Source: Nitrincola schmidtii (lineage in GTDB: Bacteria > Pseudomonadota > Gammaproteobacteria > Pseudomonadales > Balneatricaceae). From it: 64,000 bases of DNA. The translations under genes were made by a program, and so were the position numbers. Where the stretch lies: contig NZ_WBOL01000001.1 in the NCBI RefSeq assembly GCF_008973715.1, positions 186,001 through 250,000 on the forward strand, given 5' to 3'. This document shows, piece after piece, positions 32,602-42,024 of the stretch. The notes under the pieces are model-generated. The model searched no databases and was not told the origin of the DNA. It saw nothing but the letters and a program-made list of their open reading frames with translations. Positions within the stretch are counted from its first letter, which is position 1. Each line of letters starts with the position of its first letter.

Positions 32602-33651
32602 ATGATCGAATTTTTTGATGATCATTTACAAGCGGTACTCTGGGCAGGTTTTGCCTTAGGTATCGCTTATGGTGCAGCGGCTCAATGGAGCCGCTTTTGT
32701 CTATACAGAGGGTTGGTAAATCATTGGCAGAAAGGTGATAGCGTTAAGCTTCATGCCTTTATGCTGGCAATGGCTATTGCCTTATTAACCAGCCAAGCCC
32801 TACAAGCCTTTTCAGGCATAGATCTCACCAATACACACTACCATCAGCGATCCCCTTCGTGGCCGCTGTTAATCGGTGGCGGCGTTCTATTTGGCTATGG
32901 CATGCATTTAGCCAATGCTTGTGGAGCCCGCTCTTTGGTATTACTAGGCAGTGGCAATTTACGCTCCTTGATGGTGCTACTGGTACTCGGCATATCTGCC
33001 TACATCACCATGAGCGGCTTACTTGCGCAGTTTCGTCTCGATCTTGAGACAATGACGCAAAGTCGTTTACCCGTGACCTCGATCGATGGTCTGTTAGCGA
33101 TGACCGGTTTATCTCCTGTCAGCGCTAAAATCCTTACCTTAATCATTTTTGCCGGAGCACTGCTATTCACTGCACTAAAAAGTGCAGGACTACGTAATGC
33201 TTTTACAGATTTAATTGCGAGTGTTGTTATCGGCATCTTAGTAGCGACAGGATGGTGGATTACTGGCGTTTTGGGTGCTGATGATTTTGATCCAGTTCGG
33301 TTGGCATCGCTGACGTTTGTTGCCCCGATTGGCGAAACACTGCAGTTCACCATGTTATCCAGTGGCATGACGTTAAGTTTTGCCGTGGTTGTGGTGCTCG
33401 GCGTTATCTTGGGCAGCTTTATTCGTGCCATCCTCAGTGGAGAGTTTTCATGGCAAAGCTATGATTCACCTAAGCAGATGCAACGAAGTATTATTGGTGC
33501 TGTCCTAATGGGTGTGGGTGGTGTTCTGTCCCTAGGCTGTACCCTTGGACAAGGCATTAGCGGTTTTTCAACACTGGCCATCAGCAGCTTGGCTGCGTTA
33601 CTTGGAATTTTGATCGGTGCTCGTTTTGCGCTCTGGGTCGATAGTCATTAA
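32602..33651 (+). CDS. YeeE/YedE family sulfur-compound transporter
   Basis: 349 residues with about nine membrane helices. The conserved cysteines of the thiosulfate transporter family are visible in WSRFCLYRGL, NACGARSLVLLGSGN and LGCTLGQGISGFSTLA. It should move thiosulfate or a related sulfur species across the inner membrane. It begins three bases after fccB, suggesting that sulfur produced or bound in the periplasm can be taken in. Confidence 0.85.
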   Translation: MIEFFDDHLQAVLWAGFALGIAYGAAAQWSRFCLYRGLVNHWQKGDSVKLHAFMLAMAIALLTSQALQAFSGIDLTNTHYHQRSPSWPLLIGGGVLFGYGMHLANACGARSLVLLGSGNLRSLMVLLVLGISAYITMSGLLAQFRLDLETMTQSRLPVTSIDGLLAMTGLSPVSAKILTLIIFAGALLFTALKSAGLRNAFTDLIASVVIGILVATGWWITGVLGADDFDPVRLASLTFVAPIGETLQFTMLSSGMTLSFAVVVVLGVILGSFIRAILSGEFSWQSYDSPKQMQRSIIGAVLMGVGGVLSLGCTLGQGISGFSTLAISSLAALLGILIGARFALWVDSH

Positions 33652-33679
33652 TCGATCTTAATTAAAGAGGTTTTAACCT

Positions 33680-34435
33680 ATGCGTTTGGTTGTTTTGTAC
33701 ACATTTCTGTTAAGTCTTTTAGTGATGCCATTGCAAGTTTTTGCAGATTGGCAACGTTTTGCTGCACTCAAGGAAAAAATCCAAGACATGACGCCGATTG
33801 AATCAGGTCTTGAGTTAACCCTTCCTTTGGTGGCTGATGATGGCAGTGCCGTGCCTCTAAAAGTCACCTTTAAAGGCTCCTTAGCGGAAGATGAACACAT
33901 CACACGCTTGTGGATACTGGCTGACAGAAACCCAAACCCTGATGTCATTGATTTTGAAATCAGTGAGCATATACCACGTATTGAGCTATCAACGCGTATT
34001 CGCTTAGGCGAAAGCCAAACGGTTTATGCATTGGCACAAAGTAACCAAGGCAATCTGTGGTTAGCACAACAGGAAGTGAGAGTGACTGTCAGTGGCTGCT
34101 TGATGTCGGGTGATGATACAACCGCAGAAACGGTTATGTCACAACCGCGCGTAGCACTGCCGCGTAATCCTGTCGCAGGCGAAGCAGCCGAGTTACGCAC
34201 CATGATTAATCATCCAATGGAAACGGGTTTTCGCGAGGATGAGCAAGGCAACCTGATTGCACAACAACTGGTTGAATCATTACAAGTCACCCGTGCTGAC
34301 CAACCAGTGATCACCGCCAACTTCCATACCGGTACATCAGCCAACCCATTTGTTGCGTTTTTTCTCGACCAGTTCGATGAACTTACGTTCTCCTGGACAG
34401 ATCAACAAGGTCAACAACTTTCAGAACAACGCTAG
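33680..34435 (+). CDS. Fused SoxY-SoxZ-like sulfur carrier
   Basis: 251 residues with a Sec signal (MRLVVLYTFLLSLLVMPLQVFAD). Residues 25-150 are SoxY-like; the carrier Cys is expected in VRVTVSGCLMSG, where free SoxY would end in GGCGG. Residues 160-250 are SoxZ-like (RTMINHPMETGF, ITANFHTGTSANPFVAF). Related fused proteins are known near quinoprotein dehydrogenases. The missing glycine arm means the Cys is not at a flexible C-terminus here. Nothing else of the Sox system (XA, B, CD) is in the window. Confidence 0.82.
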   Translation: MRLVVLYTFLLSLLVMPLQVFADWQRFAALKEKIQDMTPIESGLELTLPLVADDGSAVPLKVTFKGSLAEDEHITRLWILADRNPNPDVIDFEISEHIPRIELSTRIRLGESQTVYALAQSNQGNLWLAQQEVRVTVSGCLMSGDDTTAETVMSQPRVALPRNPVAGEAAELRTMINHPMETGFREDEQGNLIAQQLVESLQVTRADQPVITANFHTGTSANPFVAFFLDQFDELTFSWTDQQGQQLSEQR

Positions 34436-34470
34436 TCCCGTGTAAGTCTGATATAAAACCCGAGATACCG

Positions 34471-35811
34471 TTACTTCAACTTGCTTAACTTTCTATATAG
34501 CGTTCGTTCACTGACACCCAATCGCTCCGCTAGGGAGCGATTGTCACCCTTAAACTTTGCTGAAATTCTTAGTAGGTAATAGCGCTCTAATTGATCCAAC
34601 GGAATAACGTCATCAAGCGAAATACCCCCCGAAGGAATATTCGACTGTTCCTGATTATCCTGTTGGCACTCATAAGGTAAATGCTGCACTCCAATTCGAT
34701 GGTCATCCGCCAACAACATCCCTCGCTCTAGAATATTTCTCAGCTCACGGATATTTCCTGGAAAAGCATACTGACGTAAGACCTTTAAGGCCGCATCCGT
34801 AACACTATAACCCTCAGCACCCGGAATTCTAGCCAGAAGAGAATTGATCAAAAGCTCAAGATCTTCAGCACGCTCAGCTAAGGATGGCAAGATCACTGGA
34901 AAAGCCGAGATACGATAAAATAAGTCCTGGCGAAAACGACCTTCATCCACCATTTGTTTAAGATTTCGGTGCGTAGCACAAACCAATCGAAAATCCGCGT
35001 GCTGCGGCTCAATACCACCTACCGTTCGATAAGTTCCTGTTTCTATCAATCGCAACAGCTTTACTTGTTGTGGAAGGGGTATCTCACCTATTTCATCCAG
35101 AAATAGAGTCCCTCCTCGCGCCGCTTCAATTAACCCTTTTTTGCGACCCACTGCGCCTGTAAAAGCACCCCTTTCATGACCAAATAACTCACTTTCAAAA
35201 AGAGACTCTGTTAAACCGGAGCACTCAACCGTGACAAATGGCCCTCGTGCCCGCGAACTAGCATCATGAACGGCTCTGGCAGCTAATTCTTTACCGCTAC
35301 CGGACTCTCCTAGCAGTAGCACAGTGATATCCGATGGAGCTGCTCGACGAAGCATCTCAAGCATTCTTGAGAAGGCTTGAGAGCGCCCCACCATACCATC
35401 ACCGTCACCGGGTCTGGCACGTGCTTCTTTGACCAGATGCATGATTTCAAGATAGCCGATCATCTCACCCTGAGCGTTTCGTACCGGATTCATCTCGACA
35501 TCAACATGCTCTTCCCCATTAGGCGTGTTATGCAAATGAAGCACACGCTGTCTTTGACCGCTTTCCTGACAGCGTTTCAGTGGGCAAGACTCCCCAGCTT
35601 GATCACAAGGGACATTATAACCGTGAGAGACATCGAAGCAGGGTCGCCCTAACACCGCCTCCCCTTCGCCATAAATTGAACGGTAAGCTTGATTGCAGGC
35701 TAAAATTTCGTAATTCAAAGAGATAATCGTGGCGGGTTCTTTAATCACATCCAGCAATGCCGCAAGCTCAGGCAACGAAGCCTGAGTTTTAGAAATTTGA
35801 ATTTCCGTCAT
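34471..35811 (-). CDS. PAS-AAA+-Fis sigma-54 activator next to the sulfur cluster
   Basis: 446 residues. The N-terminal PAS domain (about 10-130) holds a cysteine set: [21 protein letters not shown]. The AAA+ part has [19 protein letters not shown] and [13 protein letters not shown]. The C-terminal HTH is in [18 protein letters not shown]. Without a receiver domain it is likely to sense a signal directly, perhaps redox state, sulfide or a metal through the cysteines. It is convergent with the SoxYZ gene. I did not find a -24/-12 promoter in front of the cytochrome gene, so its target is unclear. Confidence 0.88.
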   Translation of the reverse strand: MTEIQISKTQASLPELAALLDVIKEPATIISLNYEILACNQAYRSIYGEGEAVLGRPCFDVSHGYNVPCDQAGESCPLKRCQESGQRQRVLHLHNTPNGEEHVDVEMNPVRNAQGEMIGYLEIMHLVKEARARPGDGDGMVGRSQAFSRMLEMLRRAAPSDITVLLLGESGSGKELAARAVHDASSRARGPFVTVECSGLTESLFESELFGHERGAFTGAVGRKKGLIEAARGGTLFLDEIGEIPLPQQVKLLRLIETGTYRTVGGIEPQHADFRLVCATHRNLKQMVDEGRFRQDLFYRISAFPVILPSLAERAEDLELLINSLLARIPGAEGYSVTDAALKVLRQYAFPGNIRELRNILERGMLLADDHRIGVQHLPYECQQDNQEQSNIPSGGISLDDVIPLDQLERYYLLRISAKFKGDNRSLAERLGVSERTLYRKLSKLK

Positions 35812-35997
35812 AACAACCTGCCATTCATGTCATATTTATTGTTCGATTATTCAAGATTTATGTCAATTTGTCACGGATCTCTTTTTAACTGAGTGTGCCA
35901 ACACACCGACCTTAGCCCTACTCGTCGATATGCTGATATCACTGACAGAGCCTACAACTGACAGTCCGTCAGGAAGGTATCGACAGAAGAGGTCACT

Positions 35998-36216
35998 ATG
36001 AATAAGACAGATTCAACAATGAATGCACTATCCGCCAAATGGAAACAGCATATGGGCGCAGCCAAAGTGTCATGGGGAAAGCTCACGGATGACCAACTTC
36101 TAGAAACGGAAGGGCATCACCAAAAACTGGTTGGGCTTGTCGAAGAGCAGTACAACATCACAAAAGAAGAAGCCGATAAGCAAGTTAAAGAATTTACTGA
36201 AAAGCACTTTAAGTAA
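35998..36216 (+). CDS. CsbD family stress protein
   Basis: 72 residues, hydrophilic, with KWKQHMGAAKVSWGKLTDDQLLETEG and ITKEEADKQVKEF. This is the CsbD pattern of small general-stress proteins of unknown function. GAGG precedes the ATG. It is the first of a group of stress-type genes (BON proteins, DUF3309). Confidence 0.9.
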   Translation: MNKTDSTMNALSAKWKQHMGAAKVSWGKLTDDQLLETEGHHQKLVGLVEEQYNITKEEADKQVKEFTEKHFK

Positions 36217-36254
36217 ATCAATATCACAATAATTTTCGAATGACAGAGAGCCTT

Positions 36255-37088
36255 ATGAAAAAAGTTCTTCATAAACTATTACTCGCATCAAGTATTTCGC
36301 TTGTGTTGGCAGTGACAGGTGCATCAGCAATGGAAAAAACAGTTTCGAATGAAATCAACAATGCACGCCAAGAATCGCAGATAGAAACTTCGTATGCATT
36401 AAGTCCTTATCTTCGTCAACATCAAATCGCGATAGCTGTCTTTGATGGAACAGCGACCCTATCGGGATTGGTGGATGAAGAGATTTACAAAGAGTTAGCC
36501 GAACAGATCGCGCTGGGTGTACCCGGGATCGAATCAGTAAAGAATGAGATTACCATTCAACCTGATTATGAACCTATTACTAGGACTGAAGGTGAAAGGA
36601 GCTTTGGAGATCTAGTCGATGACGTGTCTATCACGGCAGCAGTTAAATCAAAATTGATGTGGAGTGCTTTTTCCGATGGCATTGATACTGAAGTATCAAC
36701 TAGCCTAGCTATCGTCACCTTAGCGGGAACGGCAGAAAGTGATGAAAAGAAAGCCTTAGCTGAAATGTTGGCGATGAATACGCGCGGTGTAAAAGCAGTT
36801 GATAACCAATTAGTTATCGACACAGAAAAAAAATCAGCACCTGAAAGCACAGGTGAATCTAATGGCGCGAGTCAAAACATCTCTGATACATGGATCACGA
36901 CTAAGGTGAAATCCACTTTTCTGATGTCTAACAATATTCACAGCCGAGATATTTCCGTTACCACAGAAAAAGGTATTGTTACTTTAACTGGTGAAACACA
37001 CAGCGGTATCGAACATGCGCTTGCCGTTGAGCTGGCTCAAAACATTAAAGGTGTTAAAAGCGTTCATGCAAAAGCACTTACATTCTAA
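36255..37088 (+). CDS. Periplasmic protein with three BON domains
   Basis: 277 residues. The signal peptide ends near SAMEK. Three BON domains follow, at about 45-110, 125-190 and 205-277, each with the LSG/LAG/LTG turn (TATLSGLVDE, VTLAGTAES, VTLTGETHS) and a GVKSV-type end. BON domains bind phospholipid or the cell envelope, as in OsmY. The start at 36255 (MKKVLHK) follows AGAGAG. It follows csbD, with 38 bases between the stop and this start. Confidence 0.87.
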   Translation: MKKVLHKLLLASSISLVLAVTGASAMEKTVSNEINNARQESQIETSYALSPYLRQHQIAIAVFDGTATLSGLVDEEIYKELAEQIALGVPGIESVKNEITIQPDYEPITRTEGERSFGDLVDDVSITAAVKSKLMWSAFSDGIDTEVSTSLAIVTLAGTAESDEKKALAEMLAMNTRGVKAVDNQLVIDTEKKSAPESTGESNGASQNISDTWITTKVKSTFLMSNNIHSRDISVTTEKGIVTLTGETHSGIEHALAVELAQNIKGVKSVHAKALTF

Positions 37089-37193
37089 ATGTACGCTAAC
37101 GCACAGACCTTTTAGACAAGCTTCGTTATGGTAAAAAATGGTTTACTGAATTAAACCTCAGTTTAATCACCCCTAATACTGGAAGTCATTAAA

Positions 37194-37508
37194 ATGAAAA
37201 ACTTAAGTAAGTATGCATTAGCGATTTTTTTCGCTTTATCAATGATAACAATGGTAGGGTGCGCTGCGCCTGATAAGCAGCAAACAGTGGGTGCGTATAT
37301 TGATGACTCAACGATTACTACGCGTGTAAAAGCGGCAATATTTGACGACCAAGGTCTCAGATTTAGCGAAATTAACGTTGAAACCTTCGATGGTGTTGTT
37401 CAATTGAGTGGTTTTGTGAGTACACAAGTTGAAATTAACAGAGCAGTTCAAATGACTCGAACTATTCAAGGTGTCAAATCAGTCAAAAATGATATGCAAC
37501 TGAAATAG
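37194..37508 (+). CDS. Single-BON-domain lipoprotein
   Basis: 104 residues with a lipoprotein signal ending TMVGC, then one BON domain (TITTRVKAAIFDDQGLRFSEI, VVQLSGFVST, IQGVKSVKNDMQLK). It is probably tethered to the outer membrane. It is similar to the third BON domain of the preceding protein and may derive from the same gene group. A strong terminator follows. Confidence 0.88.
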   Translation: MKNLSKYALAIFFALSMITMVGCAAPDKQQTVGAYIDDSTITTRVKAAIFDDQGLRFSEINVETFDGVVQLSGFVSTQVEINRAVQMTRTIQGVKSVKNDMQLK

Positions 37509-37535
37509 ACAATAAATTTTAAAAACGATTTTTTT

Positions 37536-37568
37536 AAGGTACGCCGTTATTTGCGTACCTTATTTTTT
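37536..37568 (+). terminator. Terminator after the BON lipoprotein gene
   Basis: AGGTACGC pairs perfectly with GCGTACCT around an eight-base loop, with TATTTTTT after it. Confidence 0.88.
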
Positions 37569-37618
37569 GAGCTACTTAGCAACAATCCTGAACTCAAATT
37601 ATATATGAAATATTAACC

Positions 37619-37777
37619 CTATAGTTTACCTATTAAAATCAATATTAATACAATCATAATCAATAACCCAAGACCACTACTGGCGCCATAACCCCATCGC
37701 CGGCTGTGTGGCCAGGCAGGGATGACACCCACTAACATTAATATTAAAACGATGAGAATAATAGTTCCTAAAGGCAT
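37619..37777 (-). CDS. DUF3309 small membrane protein
   Basis: 52 residues, too short for usual gene calls. The translation MPLGTIILIVLILMLVGVIP is followed by AWPHSRRWGYGASSGLG and a second hydrophobic stretch. It has the two-helix layout and the central PxWPHSRxWGYGPSG-like motif of DUF3309. GGAG lies about ten bases before the ATG. The family is often found with CsbD and BON stress genes, as here, and is of unknown function. Confidence 0.82.
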   Translation of the reverse strand: MPLGTIILIVLILMLVGVIPAWPHSRRWGYGASSGLGLLIMIVLILILIGKL

Positions 37778-37967
37778 AAAGTTACTCCAAACAGAAAGGT
37801 GATAATCGATAAAGTCGCGTTTACATGTTTAGCTTTCTAGCATGTCACATAGACTTTTAGACCGTCTGTTTGCCAACCAACAGAGAACTCTATTATTGCT
37901 GCCATACAGTTATCTCACCGTTTATAGGCTATACTGGAGCAAGAAAATGCTAATTACTCTTGTACCA

Positions 37968-38005
37968 TCTCCCCTTCTCCCCTTCTCCCCTTCTCCCTTC
38001 TCCCC
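37968..38005. repeat. Pyrimidine tract of CCCCTTCT repeats
   Basis: About 38 bases consist only of C and T on the plus strand, mostly three tandem CCCCTTCT units and one shortened unit. They end 22 bases before the start of the Crp-PAS gene, just upstream of its ribosome site. Confidence 0.9.
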
Positions 38006-38027
38006 ATAAAAATTAAGGTACATATTG

Positions 38028-39314
38028 ATGGCCAACGTAAACACTATGAATGATCCTAAGAAAAACCGAATTTTGGCCGGATTGCAGGATAGTGACTACC
38101 AGCGCATCATAGGTGACTTAGAATGGGTTCCACTTTCAATGGATCAGGTGATCTGTGAACCTGGGGAAGCGCCTGACTATATTTACTTTCCCATCACTGG
38201 AATCATTTCTAGAGTTTTTACCACTCAAAATGGATCATCAACTGAATTGGCGATGACTGGAAATGATGGATTCATAGGGATAGCTTTACTACTAGGAGGT
38301 GGACAGTCACCATACAAAGCTGTTGTTCAAAGCAAAGGTGGAGCCTATCGACTGCGTGCAGAAACATTTATGTGGGAATTGGAACAAAGTGAAAGTTTGT
38401 TGTTTCTCTGCATGGCATACGTTCAAGCATTAATGACCCAGATAGCCCAGAGTGTCGTGTGTAACCGCCACCACAAAGCAGATCAACAGATTTGTCGTTG
38501 GTTATTACTCACGTTGGATCTTTTGGGTGGTGATCAAATTGACATGACTCAAGAACAAATCGCAAGCATGCTTGGAGTGCGTCGAGAATGTGTCACTGGT
38601 GCAGCAGGCAAACTTCAAGAAGCGGGCCTTATTCAGTATAGTCGAGGACACATTATCGTCCTCGACAGGCCTGGCATAGAAAAATTGGTCTGTGAATGTT
38701 ATGGAATTGTTAAATCTGAATATAATCGACTTTTCAGTTTGACAAAGACTCCACGCATCAAAAACCATGCTCGTTTTAATCCAGACACCTTACGTACACG
38801 AGCAGAACAGCGTTTGAAAGACACACAACCCGCGATACCTCATGCTGAATGGGACAATTCGCGTATGATTCACGAACTCCAAGTTCATCAAATTGAACTG
38901 GAAATGAATAATGAAGAATTGAAACGTGCCTATGATGAAACAGATGCTCTGCGGGCACATTATCTAGATGTATATGACTTTGCACCTATCCCATACATTA
39001 CGTTTGACTCTCTAGGTTCAATTCTAGAGATGAATTTGGCAGCTTCGATAATATTAGGCGTCAAACGATCTCATATGGATCGCAAACAATTTAGTACGCT
39101 TCTAACCGATATATCAGTGCCGATTTTCAAGCTTTTTCTCGAAGAAACACTCAGCGGAATGATGAGCAATTGTGAAATAAGTCTCAAATCAACCAATCTA
39201 CATCCACAGACCTCATTTAAGTTGGAAGGAGTTCCAGACGAACTGGGAAAAGAATGCCGCGTGATTATGCTCTCCAGCCAAATCAACGCAGCAAAAACTT
39301 CACTTATGGTTTAA
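38028..39314 (+). CDS. Crp/Fnr-family regulator with C-terminal PAS domain
   Basis: 428 residues. Residues 15-150 are a cyclic-nucleotide-binding-type beta-barrel (EPGEAPDYIYFPITGIISRV). Residues 160-220 are a Crp-type HTH (MTQEQIASMLGVRRECVTGAA). Residues 285-410 begin with HELQVHQIELEMNNEELKRA and form a PAS domain (PIPYITFDSLGSILEMNLAA). Joining a DNA-binding Crp protein to a PAS module of the type found in CheB-CheR-PAS proteins is uncommon. The next gene encodes exactly such a protein, seven bases after this stop. ATG 38028 follows AAGG; a TTG one codon earlier is possible. Confidence 0.85.
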   Translation: MANVNTMNDPKKNRILAGLQDSDYQRIIGDLEWVPLSMDQVICEPGEAPDYIYFPITGIISRVFTTQNGSSTELAMTGNDGFIGIALLLGGGQSPYKAVVQSKGGAYRLRAETFMWELEQSESLLFLCMAYVQALMTQIAQSVVCNRHHKADQQICRWLLLTLDLLGGDQIDMTQEQIASMLGVRRECVTGAAGKLQEAGLIQYSRGHIIVLDRPGIEKLVCECYGIVKSEYNRLFSLTKTPRIKNHARFNPDTLRTRAEQRLKDTQPAIPHAEWDNSRMIHELQVHQIELEMNNEELKRAYDETDALRAHYLDVYDFAPIPYITFDSLGSILEMNLAASIILGVKRSHMDRKQFSTLLTDISVPIFKLFLEETLSGMMSNCEISLKSTNLHPQTSFKLEGVPDELGKECRVIMLSSQINAAKTSLMV

Positions 39315-39321
39315 TACATCA

Positions 39322-41868
39322 ATGATTAAGACAGTGTACAACCACGATAAATTTCCTGTAGTCGGCATTGGTGCTTCAGCTGGTGGGCTCGAGGCTTTAG
39401 AATTGTTTCTAAGTGGCGTAACACCAGACAGTGGAATGGCCTATGTCATTGTGCAACATCTCGATCCAACGCATAAAGGAATGATGCCTGAACTGCTGCA
39501 ACGGGCGACCTCATTACCTGTCATACAGGCAAAAAACCAGTGCAAAGTACAACAAAATCATGTTTATGTTTTACCTCCGAACCATAATATCGCTATTCAG
39601 GATAGCATTCTCACTCTTAGTAAACCCTTAGCACCACGTGGGCAGCGCCTACCGATTGATTTCTTCCTAAACTCACTGGCACTTGACCAACGACAACTGG
39701 CTGTTGCCGTGATTTTATCGGGTATGGGTTCTGACGGCGCAAAAGGCCTGATAAACATTAAAGAAAATGCAGGGCTGGTATTAGCTCAAGACCCCAAAAC
39801 TGCAGCCTTTAATTCAATGCCGCAAAGCGCGATCGACACGGGCCTAGTGGATATCATCGCACCAGCAGCACAATTATCAACACGAATCATCGCAGGCTTA
39901 CGAGAAGGCTTAGTGATAAACAAAGATTCTCATCAGACAGAGCTTGTTAAAAGTGGATTAGCGAATGTTTTAACCTTGATGCAGGCTCATAACGGTCAAG
40001 ACTTTTCACTCTATAAAAAAAGTACGCTCTATCGTCGGATCGAACGACGCATGGGTATTCACCAACTTGGACATCTTGCTGAGTATGTCGACCTACTTAA
40101 AGAAAATGCTCAGGAACTAGACTTATTGTTCAAAGAGTTTTTGATCGGCGTCACTAGCTTTTTTCGCGATCCTATTGCATGGGATAACTTGCGTGATACT
40201 GCCTTTCCTACCCTATTTCGTCGTCATTCCTCTGGTCACGCATTACGTGCTTGGGTTCCTGCCTGCTCGACCGGGGAGGAAGCTTACTCACTGGCGATTA
40301 TCTTTAAAGAGGCATTGGAAATTCACCAACCCAAAGGTCGCTTTTCATTACATATTTTTGCGACAGATTTAGCTCAAGACGCTATTGATCGTGCTCGAAC
40401 AGGCCTGTACAACAAAGACATTGAAGAGAAGGTCTCAGCGGATAGATTATTACGCTATTTCTCGCCCACTGATGCCGGTGGCTATCAAATAGCAAAAGAA
40501 GTCCGTGAGATGGTGATCTTTGCACCACAAAACATGGCACAAGATCCCCCATTTACCAAATTGGATCTGTTATTGTGTCGTAATGTACTTATCTACTTTG
40601 GACCTGAACTACAAAAAAAACTGTTAGCGCTATTTCATTACACCTTAATACCGGGAGGTATTTTATTTTTAGGTAACTCCGAGACTATTGGCGCAACAAC
40701 ACATTTATTTGAGGCACTTGATTCAAAGTCTCGAATTTATCGTCGCATAGAAAGCCCACCGCAGGCGCTTTCGGTTGATTTTCCAACTCACTATAGACGA
40801 GTGACGAACGACGACGCAGTTTCGCTGGCACCGCCAGCTAAAAATTTACAATCACTGGCTGATCAATTTTTGCTTCGAGAGTTCGCTCCCGCAGCAGTGC
40901 TTGTCAATACCAGTGGTGACATCATCTATATCTGTGGACGAACAGGTCGCTACCTAGAACCTGCCGCTGGAAAAGCTAATTGGAATGTTTACGCAATGGC
41001 ACGAGATGGTCTTCGCCATGCATTGTCGATTGCTCTACAGCAAGTTGTGCGTGATAAAGGACGTATTGAATGCAATGATATCTCCGTTGTTGTTGAGGGT
41101 AAAACTCATCAGTTAGACCTAACTCTGCAATACATTAAAGATCCAGAGCCCTTGCATGGGACTGTGATGATTGTATTTACCGAGCGTCGAATCAAGCAAA
41201 TTGTCAAACGTCCAAATAAGCAACATCCTCAAACGCCAACCGAAAGTCAGCTGGAAAAAGCATTACAACAAGCTGAAGATGAAGTTCGCTACTTACGTGA
41301 GCAAATGCAAACATCAGGTGAGGAACTCAAATCAACGAATGAAGAACTTCAATCAACCAATGAAGAGCTTCAATCAACTAATGAAGAGCTGACTACCTCT
41401 AAAGAAGAGATGCAATCACTGAATGAAGAGCTACAAACCGTTAATGTTGAATTGCAATCCAGAGTCGATGATTTATCTCGCGTCAGCGATGATATGCAAA
41501 ATTTGCTTAACAGTACCGAAGTAGCGACGATTTTTCTAGATGATCATTTGCATATCAGGCGATTTACCAAACAAGCAGCCACGATCATAAAACTGATTTC
41601 AGCAGATATTGGACGTCCGTTATCTGATTTAGCCTGCGATCTAGACTATCCAGATTTAGCCAAAGATGCTCAAGAAGTATTGAATACATTGATCTTTTCA
41701 GAAAAACAAGTCACGGCACAAAACGAGCGCTGGTTTACGGTTCGTATTATGCCCTACCGCACTATGCAAAATCGAATAAATGGTGTTGTGATCACCTTTA
41801 TAGATATTAGTATTGCTAAAAAACTGGAAGCAAAATTACGCGCAATGGTTGTAGAAGATAAACGTTAA
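39322..41868 (+). CDS. CheB-CheR-PAS fusion protein
   Basis: 848 residues. CheB methylesterase, about 10-190: GIGASAGGLEALE and ILSGMGSDGAKG. CheR methyltransferase, about 215-480: LYRRIERRMG, ACSTGEEAYSLAI and DLLLCRNVLIYF. A coiled coil of NEELQSTNEEL repeats lies at about 665-720, then a PAS domain. It stops at residue 848 without the histidine kinase that many relatives carry. It may modify a receptor or another protein; no chemotaxis cluster is nearby. It is in an operon with the Crp-PAS gene, and both carry the same type of PAS module. Confidence 0.9.
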   Translation: MIKTVYNHDKFPVVGIGASAGGLEALELFLSGVTPDSGMAYVIVQHLDPTHKGMMPELLQRATSLPVIQAKNQCKVQQNHVYVLPPNHNIAIQDSILTLSKPLAPRGQRLPIDFFLNSLALDQRQLAVAVILSGMGSDGAKGLINIKENAGLVLAQDPKTAAFNSMPQSAIDTGLVDIIAPAAQLSTRIIAGLREGLVINKDSHQTELVKSGLANVLTLMQAHNGQDFSLYKKSTLYRRIERRMGIHQLGHLAEYVDLLKENAQELDLLFKEFLIGVTSFFRDPIAWDNLRDTAFPTLFRRHSSGHALRAWVPACSTGEEAYSLAIIFKEALEIHQPKGRFSLHIFATDLAQDAIDRARTGLYNKDIEEKVSADRLLRYFSPTDAGGYQIAKEVREMVIFAPQNMAQDPPFTKLDLLLCRNVLIYFGPELQKKLLALFHYTLIPGGILFLGNSETIGATTHLFEALDSKSRIYRRIESPPQALSVDFPTHYRRVTNDDAVSLAPPAKNLQSLADQFLLREFAPAAVLVNTSGDIIYICGRTGRYLEPAAGKANWNVYAMARDGLRHALSIALQQVVRDKGRIECNDISVVVEGKTHQLDLTLQYIKDPEPLHGTVMIVFTERRIKQIVKRPNKQHPQTPTESQLEKALQQAEDEVRYLREQMQTSGEELKSTNEELQSTNEELQSTNEELTTSKEEMQSLNEELQTVNVELQSRVDDLSRVSDDMQNLLNSTEVATIFLDDHLHIRRFTKQAATIIKLISADIGRPLSDLACDLDYPDLAKDAQEVLNTLIFSEKQVTAQNERWFTVRIMPYRTMQNRINGVVITFIDISIAKKLEAKLRAMVVEDKR

Positions 41869-42024
41869 ACATTTAATGGATCATTAAACGGCTAAAATAA
41901 TTTTTTAGTCTAATCTCATTGTATTAACTCGTAAAAACGCTTTTTAGTTCTTAAAAACATAAATCACTAAGGGTTTTCTTTTAATTTCGATCTTGCTTAG
42001 GTAAGTATATCGGAGCTTTGTAGA

